This document shows, in pieces, positions 26,114 through 33,262 of a DNA stretch of 64,000 nucleotides. The notes under the pieces are model-generated. The model was not told where the DNA came from, did not search any database, and saw only the letters and a program-made list of their open reading frames with translations. How positions within the stretch are numbered: the first letter of the stretch is position 1; each line of letters begins with the position of its first letter. The stretch comes from Microbacterium capsulatum. GTDB taxonomy: Bacteria > Actinomycetota > Actinomycetes > Actinomycetales > Microbacteriaceae. A program made the position numbers and the translations under genes. The stretch covers positions 297,482 to 361,481 of the forward strand of contig NZ_JAVFCB010000001.1 in the NCBI RefSeq assembly GCF_030865425.1, given 5' to 3'.

Positions 26114-27991
26114 CTACAGGAGCGCCTGGACCGCGTCGCCGTAGACCTGCTCGACGCCGCGCGTGCTCGTGCCGGGCAGCCTGGTCAGGAAGTGGGCGAG
26201 ATGCCCGTAGGCGGCCATCGACTCCGCGGCGATGTCGGGGTGATCGGCGCGGTAGCCCGCCTCATAACAGGGGCGCGCAAGGATCTCGTCGCTCGGGATG
26301 TAGCCGGGAACCTCGTTCGCGTAGGCGGTGAACCAGAGCCGCTCCGTCCCGCCGTGCTCCGCGCGGAGCCGTTCCGCGTACCCCGAGACGACCTCGCCGC
26401 CCGAGAAGATCATGCTCAGGCCGGGAGCGCCGTCGATCCGCCAGCGCTGCACGGGGAGCGGGATCGTCGTCTCGAGCGGCTCGGACGCATCGTCGACGAG
26501 CCGGGCCATCGTCTCGCCGTGCCGTCGTTCGTAGGCCGTCACGCCCGATGCCTCGCGCGCCAGGAACGCCGCCCTGAGCATCGCGCGCGCCCCCGGTGCG
26601 TCGACGACGTCCAGGGGCAGGTCCACCTCGGTCAGGACCGTCGAAATCGGAGTCTTCAGAAGGCGCCCGGGCGTCCGGATCTCGGCCGCGATCGCCCGCC
26701 CGAGGCTCCGCCCGTAGGCGGCGGACCGCGCGTAGCCGTCCGTCTTCACCGGGTTCTGGTCTCCGGCTGGCCCCAGGACGAACTGCGCGAAGCATCCCGG
26801 GTGGGTCGCCTCGATCTCGTCGACGGCGGCGCCCGGGTAGTCCGGATCGAAGAGAGCTCCCCGTCCGCCGGCGACGGGATGCGCGCCGTAGCTGAACAGG
26901 ACGGCGCGCGGGGCGCCGTCCAGGGCGCGCGCGACCAGGACCGGCACGTCTCGCTCGGCGTGGGCGAGACCGACTCGGTTGAACGCGAAGTCCGCCTCGG
27001 ACACACGGCAGTCGAGCGTGCACGTCGTCCGCGCGGCGCCCAGAGCGTCCCGGACCAGCGCGACGATCCGGGTCACCAGCCGGTCGGAGTATTCCTCGAC
27101 CTCCCGGAGATCCGTGAGGGCGTATGTGACATACGGTTCGAGGCGCTCGATCAGCACGGGACCGTTGTGGGTGTGGCCGGCGTTCAGGACGAAGTCCGCG
27201 GAGGCGATGCCGAGCTCGACGACCCGGTCGCGGATCCGCCGATGGATCGTCCGTCCGAACGCGAGCACATCCGCTGTGACGACGGCCTTGGGAACGCCGT
27301 CGTCCCAGAGCACCGTGCATCGGGCCAGGAGCGGTGCGTTCGTGCCCTCCGCACGGCGCGGCTCAGCCTCCGTCGCGTACCCCGCCAGGGGATAGCCCGC
27401 GGGCGGAGTGATGTCGACCTTCGCCGTCGAGACCTGCAGCGGCGCTCCGGCAGGCGGGAACACCGTCATCCCCATCACGGTCCGCACGATCCACGGATGC
27501 GCGTGATCGTCGGCGATGCGGGTCATGCCGAGCTTCTCGGCCACGCGGCGCGACGCGGTGTTGTCGGGATGGATGATCGCGGTCAGCGTCGTCGACGGGA
27601 ACTCCCGCCGGACGAGGTCGAGGCAGGCCAGAGCCGCCTCGGTGGCGAGGCCCTCACGCTGTCTGTCGGGGCGCACGTGGTACCCGACCTCGCGCACGGC
27701 GATCCCGTTGTACGACTGCCAGGTCACCCCGCAGTCGCCGAGGAACTCGCCCTCCAGACTCTCGATGACCCACAGCCCGAGGCCGTGCTCTTCGTAGCGC
27801 CGGCGCTGGTTCGCGATCCAGGCGTGCGCCTCGTCGCGCGACAGCGGCGCGGGGTAGAACGCCATGACAGCAGGATCGCCCAGCAGGTCGGCCATCGCGT
27901 CGAGGTCGTCCTCGCGCATATCCCGGAAACGGATCCGCAGGGTGGGGTCGGGCAGGAGGCGGCGCGTGGCGGGGGAGTCCGCCACGCTCAC
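26114..27991 (-). CDS. fusion protein: N-terminal GNAT acetyltransferase + C-terminal neutral ceramidase-like domain
   Basis: A single uninterrupted frame of 625 residues. Residues about 10-175 are a RimJ/RimL-type GNAT domain (LRIRFRDMREDDLDAM, then the acetyl-CoA loop VRPDRQREGLATEAAL and HPDNTASRRVAEKLGM). From about residue 185 the protein reads as a neutral/alkaline non-lysosomal ceramidase-like domain (STAKVDITPPAGYPLAGY, NAGHTHNGPV, FSYGAHPVAGG, GPAGDQNP). The short linker PPAGAP has no stop or convincing internal start. No signal peptide is present, unlike secreted ceramidases. The GTG start overlaps the stop of the metallo-beta-lactamase-fold gene by four bases (GTGA). The substrate is unknown; ceramidase activity is not implied. 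Confidence 0.8.
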   Translation of the reverse strand: MSVADSPATRRLLPDPTLRIRFRDMREDDLDAMADLLGDPAVMAFYPAPLSRDEAHAWIANQRRRYEEHGLGLWVIESLEGEFLGDCGVTWQSYNGIAVREVGYHVRPDRQREGLATEAALACLDLVRREFPSTTLTAIIHPDNTASRRVAEKLGMTRIADDHAHPWIVRTVMGMTVFPPAGAPLQVSTAKVDITPPAGYPLAGYATEAEPRRAEGTNAPLLARCTVLWDDGVPKAVVTADVLAFGRTIHRRIRDRVVELGIASADFVLNAGHTHNGPVLIERLEPYVTYALTDLREVEEYSDRLVTRIVALVRDALGAARTTCTLDCRVSEADFAFNRVGLAHAERDVPVLVARALDGAPRAVLFSYGAHPVAGGRGALFDPDYPGAAVDEIEATHPGCFAQFVLGPAGDQNPVKTDGYARSAAYGRSLGRAIAAEIRTPGRLLKTPISTVLTEVDLPLDVVDAPGARAMLRAAFLAREASGVTAYERRHGETMARLVDDASEPLETTIPLPVQRWRIDGAPGLSMIFSGGEVVSGYAERLRAEHGGTERLWFTAYANEVPGYIPSDEILARPCYEAGYRADHPDIAAESMAAYGHLAHFLTRLPGTSTRGVEQVYGDAVQALL

Positions 27992-28626
27992 ACCTCGATC
28001 GAGTCGCCCGGTGCCAGCTCGAAGAACTCGCCGCCGTTCTGCTCCGTCGCCCACTGCAGACGCCCGCGGTGCATGTTCGCGCCGATCACGGACAGCGTCA
28101 TGTCGTGGGTGCCGAACGCGCGGCGGGGCTTGACGGCGAGCACGTAGTCCATCGCCTCGCCGATCTTCAGCCAGGGGGCGCCGAGCGGAGCCGCGAGCGT
28201 TCCGACCTCGACGCCCTCGGGCACCGCGTACGAGTCGCCCGGGTAGTAGAACTCGTCGTCGACGAGGACGCCGACGTTGTCGACGATCGGGAGGGACGAA
28301 TGGATCTCGGCGTGCCGGCCGCCGAAGAATCGCAGCGAGAAGTCGCCCACCTGCACGGTGTCTCCGGGCGCGACCACGGTGATGTCGTAGCCCGAGGCGG
28401 CGCGCGCCACTCCCTCGGGGGCGAGGATCGGCGTGCCGGGGGCGTCCCGGAGGATCCGGTCCAGGTGCTCCGGGGTCCAGTGATCGGCGTGCTCGTGGGT
28501 GATCACGATGCCGACCAGATGCGCGAGTCCGTCCAGCGGCAGGGTGTAGCTGCCCGGGTCGATGAGGAGCGTCTGGCCGTGTGCCTCGAGGCGGAGCGAG
28601 GCGTGCTCATGCTTGGTGATGCGCAT
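27988..28626 (-). CDS. metallo-beta-lactamase-fold hydrolase (UlaG/UPF0173-like)
   Basis: A 212-residue MBL-fold protein. The metal site HEHADH is at residues 44-49, a downstream His occurs in GGRHAEIH and the bridging Asp in YPGDSYAVP. It is close to UPF0173/UlaG-type hydrolases, which act on lactones, phosphodiesters or unknown small molecules. The ATG is preceded by TACCCT six bases upstream, consistent with a leaderless mRNA. Its stop overlaps the start of the GNAT/ceramidase-like gene, so the two enzymes are co-translated. Confidence 0.88.
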   Translation of the reverse strand: MRITKHEHASLRLEAHGQTLLIDPGSYTLPLDGLAHLVGIVITHEHADHWTPEHLDRILRDAPGTPILAPEGVARAASGYDITVVAPGDTVQVGDFSLRFFGGRHAEIHSSLPIVDNVGVLVDDEFYYPGDSYAVPEGVEVGTLAAPLGAPWLKIGEAMDYVLAVKPRRAFGTHDMTLSVIGANMHRGRLQWATEQNGGEFFELAPGDSIEV

Positions 28627-28632
28627 GGTCCG

Positions 28633-28638
28633 AGGGTA
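28633..28638 (-). promoter_or_regulatory. -10 element of a probable leaderless transcript
   Basis: On the minus strand TACCCT ends six bases before the ATG at 28626. No ribosome binding site is present. Confidence 0.5.
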
Positions 28639-28688
28639 ATCCCGCCGGGGCGCGACACACCCGGGAGTCGTGACGGACTCGCCTCGAT

Positions 28689-28717
28689 TTGGCGCGCGTT
28701 CGGCCGCATGTCATACT
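28689..28717 (+). promoter_or_regulatory. promoter of tRNA-Glu
   Basis: TTGGCG (28689-28694) and CATACT (28712-28717) are separated by 17 bases, matching a housekeeping sigma promoter. Transcription would start near 28724, about 30 bases before the mature tRNA. Confidence 0.6.
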
Positions 28718-28755
28718 TGAACGGTTGTCGCGGGACGGAAAAGTTCCGCGGGAAT

Positions 28756-28828
28756 GGCCCCATCGTATAGCGGCCTAGTACGCCGCCCTCTCACGGCGGT
28801 AACGCGGGTTCGAATCCCGCTGGGGTCA
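28756..28828 (+). tRNA. tRNA-Glu (anticodon CTC)
   Basis: A 73-base cloverleaf. The acceptor stem pairs GGCCCCA with TGGGGTC (one G-T pair), the anticodon stem is CCGCC/GGCGG with loop CTCTCAC giving anticodon CTC, and the T arm is GCGGG-TTCGAAT-CCCGC. The discriminator base is A and CCA is not encoded. The sequence from the 5' side of the anticodon stem onward is repeated at 30718-30831. Confidence 0.95.
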
Positions 28829-28896
28829 CAGTGAGAACGAAAGCCCTCCGGAATCCGGAGGGCTTTCGTCATGCCCGGGGACATCGACCGACGCGC
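28784..28896 (+). repeat. left direct repeat (attachment-site-like), includes 3' half of tRNA-Glu and terminator
   Basis: This 113-base stretch matches 30718-30831 with one substitution (A at 28793, G at 30727, tRNA position 37) and one extra G in the right copy. The identity begins in the anticodon stem of the tRNA and extends through the terminator, the geometry expected of an integrase attachment site at a tRNA anticodon arm. Confidence 0.85.
28837..28869 (+). terminator. tRNA-Glu terminator hairpin
   Basis: ACGAAAGCCCTCCGGA and its exact reverse complement are separated by a single A, giving an effective stem of 14-15 pairs with a small loop. No long T-tract follows. Confidence 0.8.
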
Positions 28897-29285
28897 GGGG
28901 GTCACCGGGTTATCGGCCAAAAAGAGTGGATGGGGTCGGGCGTGTCAGTGCTCGCCGATCCATCCGGCCCGTGACCAGAGGCCGTCGGATGCGTCGAGTC
29001 CGGTGCCGTAGAGCTCAGGCCCGTCGGGTTCTTCCGCGGGTGGCTGGTCGGGCGGCGGGTGCGGGGGTGGGCGAGGTCAAGGCTCGCGGGTCGCGTTCCG
29101 CTGCTGATGGAGGATGCAGGGTTAGATGCGCGCGCCGGGCCAACGATTTGCGCGCGGCTCATTGCCACCCCACAACGGTGTCGGTGTCGGTGATCGCGAT
29201 GATGGCGATCCTCGTCTTTGGTGTCTCCTCACGGAGTATCTTGCGGAGACAAGCCATGGGCTGTGTAGCTACTTAGCACAGATGC
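28897..29285. other. gene-free stretch inside the island
   Basis: No convincing gene is seen on either strand. Short open frames lack recognisable motifs and ribosome binding sites. The fragment RVPLLMEDAGLDAR in one forward frame recalls transposase helices only vaguely, and the frame is interrupted. The right end supplies the promoter of the regulator at 29299. Confidence 0.5.
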
Positions 29286-29291
29286 TAGAGT
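29286..29291 (+). promoter_or_regulatory. -10 element of a probable leaderless transcript
   Basis: TAGAGT ends seven bases before the ATG at 29299, and no ribosome binding site exists. The AT-rich stretch just upstream (tagctacttagcacag) may hold an autoregulatory site. Confidence 0.55.
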
Positions 29292-29298
29292 GCGAATC

Positions 29299-29640
29299 AT
29301 GCAAGAAAGTGTCAGCGACATCTTCGAGGCGCTTGCGCACCCCACGCGCCGGCAGATTCTCCAGGACCTGAAGGGTGGGGAGCTTGCGGCAGGCGAGATC
29401 GCCGCGAAGTTCACTACATCCGGCCCCACCATTTCTCGCCATCTCGGGGTGCTTCGAAACGCGGGCCTAGTGAGCGAGCGCCGTGACGGGAATCGGATCC
29501 TGTATTCCCTTGTCGGGGACCGGTTGGCGCTGTCGGTCGGGGATTTCCTTTCGACGGTGTGCCCGGAGCAGATTGTGATGCGTGAAGTGCGAAAGAGGAC
29601 CAGTCCGTCGGCACGCAATGCGAAAAGCGCGACCGCATGA
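29299..29640 (+). CDS. ArsR/SdpR-family winged-helix repressor
   Basis: A 113-residue ArsR-family protein. The winged helix starts at IFEALAHPTRRQILQDLKGG, with the recognition helix in SGPTISRHLGVLRNAGLVSERRDG, the pattern of SdpR-like autorepressors. No metal-binding Cys or His cluster is seen. The ATG at 29299 is supported by the -10 seven bases upstream. The stop overlaps the next gene by four bases (ATGA), making a two-gene operon inside the tRNA-flanked insert. Effector and targets are unknown; autorepression of the pair is likely. Confidence 0.87.
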   Translation: MQESVSDIFEALAHPTRRQILQDLKGGELAAGEIAAKFTTSGPTISRHLGVLRNAGLVSERRDGNRILYSLVGDRLALSVGDFLSTVCPEQIVMREVRKRTSPSARNAKSATA

Positions 29641-30374
29641 GCGGGTTCAAGACACTTCGTGCGCAGGTACGTCGTCGTCTTCTCATTAGCTACCGAGTGA
29701 ATCCAGACGTGGCTCAGACCCTGATCCCAGAACCGTTCCGTCCGCAGATCGTGGACGGCAGCGCTGTTGCAGGCGTCTGTATGATCGGGCTCCAGTCGGT
29801 TCGACCCGGTTGGATTCGCCCTCGATTGGGGTTACGGAGCGAGAACGTCGCTCATCGGATTGCCGTTGAGTGGGACGAAGACGGCGTCACGCGAAGCGGC
29901 GTGTACATCGTGGAACGTCACAGCTCATCGCTGCTGCCCGTCCTAGCGGGTGGCCGGCTCTTTCCCGGAGTTCAGAAACGTGCGCGATTCACGCTCGACG
30001 AGACGACATCGCGGTTCCGGGTGGCCATGTCCGCTCGCGGAATTCGAGTTGCCGTCGATGTGGAGCTTGGTGGCCCGTGGAACAGCTCCCTGTTCTCGAC
30101 CGTCGAAGAGGCCTCCTCATTCCACGAACACGGCGCAGTCGGTTGGTCACCCCGGAGGGACGGTAGGGGAGTGGAGCCACTCGAGTTGACGTCGACCGAC
30201 TGGATGGTGGAACCGGGACGCGTGATCAGTGTTCAATCGTCGTTCTTTGACCAGCTCCCTGAAGGGGCCGCCGTTCTAGACAGCGTGGTCGTGATGCGGG
30301 ATCTTCCGTTTTTCTGGGATACGCCGGCAATTGTGCCGGAGCGAGTCGCAAGCGATTCAAGCTCGGTGCTGTGA
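29637..30374 (+). CDS. DUF2071 family protein (YqjF-like)
   Basis: A 245-residue soluble protein matching the DUF2071/YqjF pattern, related to the acetoacetate-decarboxylase-like fold: LLISYRVNPDVAQTLIPEPFRP at the N-terminus, GVYIVERHSSSLLPVLAGGRLFPG in the middle and a conserved YxxD/STDW-like strand near residue 195. The biochemical function of the family is not established. It is translationally coupled to the upstream regulator. It uses more A/T-ending codons than its chromosomal neighbours, consistent with acquisition by transfer. Confidence 0.8.
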   Translation: MSGFKTLRAQVRRRLLISYRVNPDVAQTLIPEPFRPQIVDGSAVAGVCMIGLQSVRPGWIRPRLGLRSENVAHRIAVEWDEDGVTRSGVYIVERHSSSLLPVLAGGRLFPGVQKRARFTLDETTSRFRVAMSARGIRVAVDVELGGPWNSSLFSTVEEASSFHEHGAVGWSPRRDGRGVEPLELTSTDWMVEPGRVISVQSSFFDQLPEGAAVLDSVVVMRDLPFFWDTPAIVPERVASDSSSVL

Positions 30375-30717
30375 GTCATTGGTCGAGTCTTTCCGAGACC
30401 GCCGTTCCTCCGACTCCACGCGCATAGCAGCCTTGCGCCCTGAGCGTCCGCGTCAAGGGTGCAGCTTCGCTGCAACGCGAACCGACGCGCAGTGCCCTTG
30501 ACTCGGATCCCAGGCGCCACCATCAGCTGTGGGAAGTCGGAGTGGTCAGGAACATTGGGTGGCGAGGCCTGTCTAGTGCCTGGCGAGGTGGCAACAGAGG
30601 GGCAACAGATGTATGAGAACTCGTGTGATCTGGATGGCTCGCAGCGATCTCGAACGCCACGGATCTACTGGGACCGCGCGCAAACGGGCACCAAATCCCG
30701 TCGCCCCTTCGCCCCTT
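30375..30717. other. gene-free right part of the island with dyad and tandem nonamers
   Basis: No gene is supported. It contains the dyad GTCAAGGG (30452-30459) / CCCTTGAC (30495-30502), and GGCAACAGA twice in direct orientation at 30590-30598 and 30601-30609. Tandem short repeats beside a tRNA-derived repeat resemble arm-type integrase sites, but this is inference. Confidence 0.4.
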
Positions 30718-30831
30718 CGCCCTCTCGCGGCGGTAACGCGGGTTCGAATCCCGCTGGGGTCACAGTGAGAACGAAAGCCCTCCGGAATCCGGAGGGCTTT
30801 CGTCATGCCCGGGGGACATCGACCGACGCGC
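30718..30831 (+). repeat. right direct repeat: truncated tRNA-Glu 3' half plus terminator
   Basis: A 114-base copy of 28784-28896. The acceptor, T arm and terminator are intact, but the 5' half of the tRNA is absent, so no functional tRNA can be made. Position 37 next to the anticodon is G in place of A. This is probably the displaced original tRNA end. Confidence 0.85.
30771..30803 (+). terminator. second copy of the tRNA-Glu terminator hairpin
   Basis: Identical in stem to the hairpin at 28837-28869. It would terminate any transcript leaving the island rightward. Confidence 0.7.
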
Positions 30832-30898
30832 CCGGCCGCACGCCGCGGGAATGCTACGCCCGGTGACATGCGTTCGCATGGATGTGACCGCTGCGACC

Positions 30899-30904
30899 TA
30901 CCCT
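30899..30904 (+). promoter_or_regulatory. -10 element of a probable leaderless transcript
   Basis: TACCCT ends six bases before the ATG at 30911; no ribosome binding site is present. Confidence 0.5.
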
Positions 30905-30910
30905 GGTGAG

Positions 30911-31645
30911 ATGCCCGAGAACCCGACGTCCGACGTGTCCGCCGAGGCGGCCCACGCCCAGTGGAAGGCCGACCGGCTCGCCGCGGTGACCTCCCCGCAG
31001 GGCAACCTCGCTCTGATCGAGACGCGCTGGCTGGAGCCCGGCGACACGACGACGGCCGCCCAGGCGGCGGAGGGCCTGCCGAGCACCGTCGTGGTGACCG
31101 AGCTCACCCGCCGCCACCTCACCACCGGCGAGCCCGAGCGCGGCCTGCGGTTCTGGGACTCGGCGTCGCTCCGCAACCAGGAGTTCGAGGGCATCGAGAC
31201 GTTCGCCTACGACCCGGCCTGGCGCCTCACCGGCACGTTCACGCCCCTCGACGGCGGCCGTGCCGTGCCGTACGAGCACCTGCGCGACAACGGCTTCACC
31301 CGCGAGCTGCCCGTCCCCGGTGACCTTGCGGTGACCATCGACGGCACGGACTACGACCTGGACGCCTTCGACGACGGCGGCACGCTGCTGCTCGTCTTCG
31401 GCGACCCCACCAACCGCAGCGAGGACCCGGCGCAGCGCACCTACGGCCCCGGACGGTTCCTGTTCGTGCAGGACGACTCCGGCCGCACGGACGGTCCGCG
31501 CGAGGTCGTGCTCGACTTCAACCGCGCGTTCGTGCCGCCCTGCGGCTTCTCCGACCAGTACAACTGCCCGCTGCCCCCGCTCGCGAACCGCATCGCGACC
31601 CCGGTGACCGCGGGGGAGCGGATCCCGCTCCCGGACGCGCACTGA
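30911..31645 (+). CDS. DUF1684 domain-containing protein
   Basis: A 244-residue soluble protein. The C-terminal part carries the DUF1684 signature: GDPTNRSEDPAQRTYGPGRFLFV, then VLDFNRAFVPPCGFSDQYNCPLPP and NRI, with conserved Cys and Asp/Asn residues. The biochemical role of the family is unknown. It lies 74 bases upstream of the peptide-transporter operon in the same direction and could be cotranscribed. It marks the return to the GC-rich chromosomal backbone just after the right repeat. Confidence 0.87.
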   Translation: MPENPTSDVSAEAAHAQWKADRLAAVTSPQGNLALIETRWLEPGDTTTAAQAAEGLPSTVVVTELTRRHLTTGEPERGLRFWDSASLRNQEFEGIETFAYDPAWRLTGTFTPLDGGRAVPYEHLRDNGFTRELPVPGDLAVTIDGTDYDLDAFDDGGTLLLVFGDPTNRSEDPAQRTYGPGRFLFVQDDSGRTDGPREVVLDFNRAFVPPCGFSDQYNCPLPPLANRIATPVTAGERIPLPDAH

Positions 31646-31719
31646 CCCGAAACCCCGACATCGATCCGCCCGCACCGGCGGATCCCGCACCACCGAAACG
31701 CCCTGCAGAGGACCCCTTG

Positions 31720-33225
31720 ATGAAGATCTCCCGGATCGCCGGCGTCGCCGCCGCCCTCACCGTCGTCGCCGTGCTCGCGACGGCCTGCTCCTCCGGCTCC
31801 ACCGCCGGCGGCGGCAAGGCGAACACCGACGCCACCATCCAGATCGGCTCGCTCGCCGCGCCGCGCAACCTGTCCAACGTGGACGCGGGGGGCCAGGGCG
31901 TGACCGAGGCGCTCAACGGCAACGTGTACGAGGGCCTGTTCCAGCTCACCGACGACGGCAAGGTCGTCAAGCGGCTCGCCACGGACTACCAGGTCAGCGC
32001 CGACGGCCTCACGTACACGGTCAAGATCCGCTCCGGGGTGAAGTTCCACTCCGGCAAGGCGCTCACCAGCGCCGACGTGAAGTCGTCGCTCGAGCGCGTG
32101 CTGGCCGACAGCTCGCAGTCCGCCCGCAAGTCGCAGCTCGCCGTCGTCGCGAGCGTGGACACCCCGGACCCGCAGACCGTCGTGTTCCACCTGAAGTCCC
32201 GGTCCATCTCGTTCCCGTACAACCTCACGTACGTGTGGATCGTGAACACCGACGCGAAGGACCTGAAGACCGCCGAGGACGGCACCGGCCCGTACACGGT
32301 CGACCAGTTCAAGCGCGGCACCTCGCTCTCGCTCAAGCGCTTCCCGGGCTACTGGGGCACCGCCGCGAAGAGCAAGGAGGTCGTCTTCACGTACTTCACC
32401 GACGCCTCCGCGCTCTCCAACGCTCTGCTCACGAACGCCGTCGACATCGTCACCCAGGTGCAGAGCCCCGACGCGCTCAAGCAGTTCACCGGCAACAAGG
32501 CGTACACGGTCTCCGAGAACACCTCCACGGTCAAGGAGCTGCTCGCCTTCAACGACAGGGTCGCTCCGTTCGACGACAAGCGCGTGCGCAAGGCGATCAC
32601 CCAGGCGATCGACAACAAGAAGCTCCTCGAGTCGATCTGGGCCGGTCGCGGCACGCTGATCGGATCCATGGTGCCGCCGACCGACCCGTGGTACGAGGAC
32701 CTCACCAAGGTGAACCCGTACGACCCCGCCGCCGCCAAGGCGCTGCTGGCCCAGGCGGGGCAGTCGAACCTCGCGTTCACGATCGACACCCCGTCGTACG
32801 ACCCGCACCCGGCGACCGCCGAGTTCATCAAGTCGGAGCTCGCGAAGATCGGCGTCACCGTCACGATCAACCCGATCACCGAGGACCAGTGGTACACGAA
32901 CGTGTTCCAGAAGAAGGCCTTCACGGCGACGCTCCAGGAGCACGTCAACGACCGCGACCTGGTCTGGTACGGCAACCCGAACTTCTACTGGGGCTACAAC
33001 AACCCGCAGGTGGTGCAGTGGGTCGCCGACGCCGAGCAGGCGACCACGACCGACGAGCAGACCGCGATCCTGAAGAAGGTCAACACGCAGATCGCGGACG
33101 ACGCGGCCAGCGACTGGCTGTTCCTCGCCCCGCAGATCGTCGTGTCCTCGAGCTCCGTGAAGGGGTACCCTGTCCACGGTCTGAACTCCCAGTTCTTCGT
33201 GGCGGGCATCGAGAAGACCCAGTGA
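31720..33225 (+). CDS. ABC transporter substrate-binding lipoprotein, peptide/oligopeptide class (SBP_bac_5)
   Basis: A 501-residue extracytoplasmic solute-binding protein. The lipobox LATACSS puts the lipidated Cys at residue 23. The mature protein has class C binding-protein hallmarks: VYEGLFQLTDDGKVVKRLATDY, YTVKIRSGVKFHSGKALTSADV, and a C-terminal region with NPNFYWGYNN. It delivers peptides or related ligands to the permeases encoded next. The ATG at 31720 has AGAGGA upstream; an in-frame TTG precedes it directly. It heads a five-gene importer operon extending to 36676. Confidence 0.92.
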   Translation: MKISRIAGVAAALTVVAVLATACSSGSTAGGGKANTDATIQIGSLAAPRNLSNVDAGGQGVTEALNGNVYEGLFQLTDDGKVVKRLATDYQVSADGLTYTVKIRSGVKFHSGKALTSADVKSSLERVLADSSQSARKSQLAVVASVDTPDPQTVVFHLKSRSISFPYNLTYVWIVNTDAKDLKTAEDGTGPYTVDQFKRGTSLSLKRFPGYWGTAAKSKEVVFTYFTDASALSNALLTNAVDIVTQVQSPDALKQFTGNKAYTVSENTSTVKELLAFNDRVAPFDDKRVRKAITQAIDNKKLLESIWAGRGTLIGSMVPPTDPWYEDLTKVNPYDPAAAKALLAQAGQSNLAFTIDTPSYDPHPATAEFIKSELAKIGVTVTINPITEDQWYTNVFQKKAFTATLQEHVNDRDLVWYGNPNFYWGYNNPQVVQWVADAEQATTTDEQTAILKKVNTQIADDAASDWLFLAPQIVVSSSSVKGYPVHGLNSQFFVAGIEKTQ

Positions 33226-33262
33226 CCCGCGCCCGGAGGCGCACCGGGAGGAGAGGAGCGCG

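Larger units (their letters stand above)
28829..30717. mobile_element. remnant of an element integrated at tRNA-Glu
   Basis: About 1.9 kb bracketed by the two direct repeats. The intact tRNA is at the left, and a tRNA fragment without a 5' half is at the right, as left by integration into a tRNA gene. Base composition is clearly lower in G+C than the flanks, and codon use in the two genes inside is looser. No integrase, transposase or replication gene is recognisable, so the element is probably decayed or was captured as a fragment. A simple unequal duplication is the alternative. Confidence 0.55.

Noticed and set aside
28897..29285. Transposase remnant suggested by RVPLLMEDAGLDAR
   Set aside because: One short fragment in an interrupted frame, with no catalytic motif or terminal inverted repeat, is not enough.
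29299..30374. Toxin-antitoxin interpretation of the SdpR-like/DUF2071 pair
   Set aside because: DUF2071 has no toxin motif and is larger than typical toxins; only overlap and island location support it.
30718..30790. Second tRNA-Glu gene
   Set aside because: Only the anticodon-loop-to-3' half matches; the 5' acceptor strand and D arm are absent.
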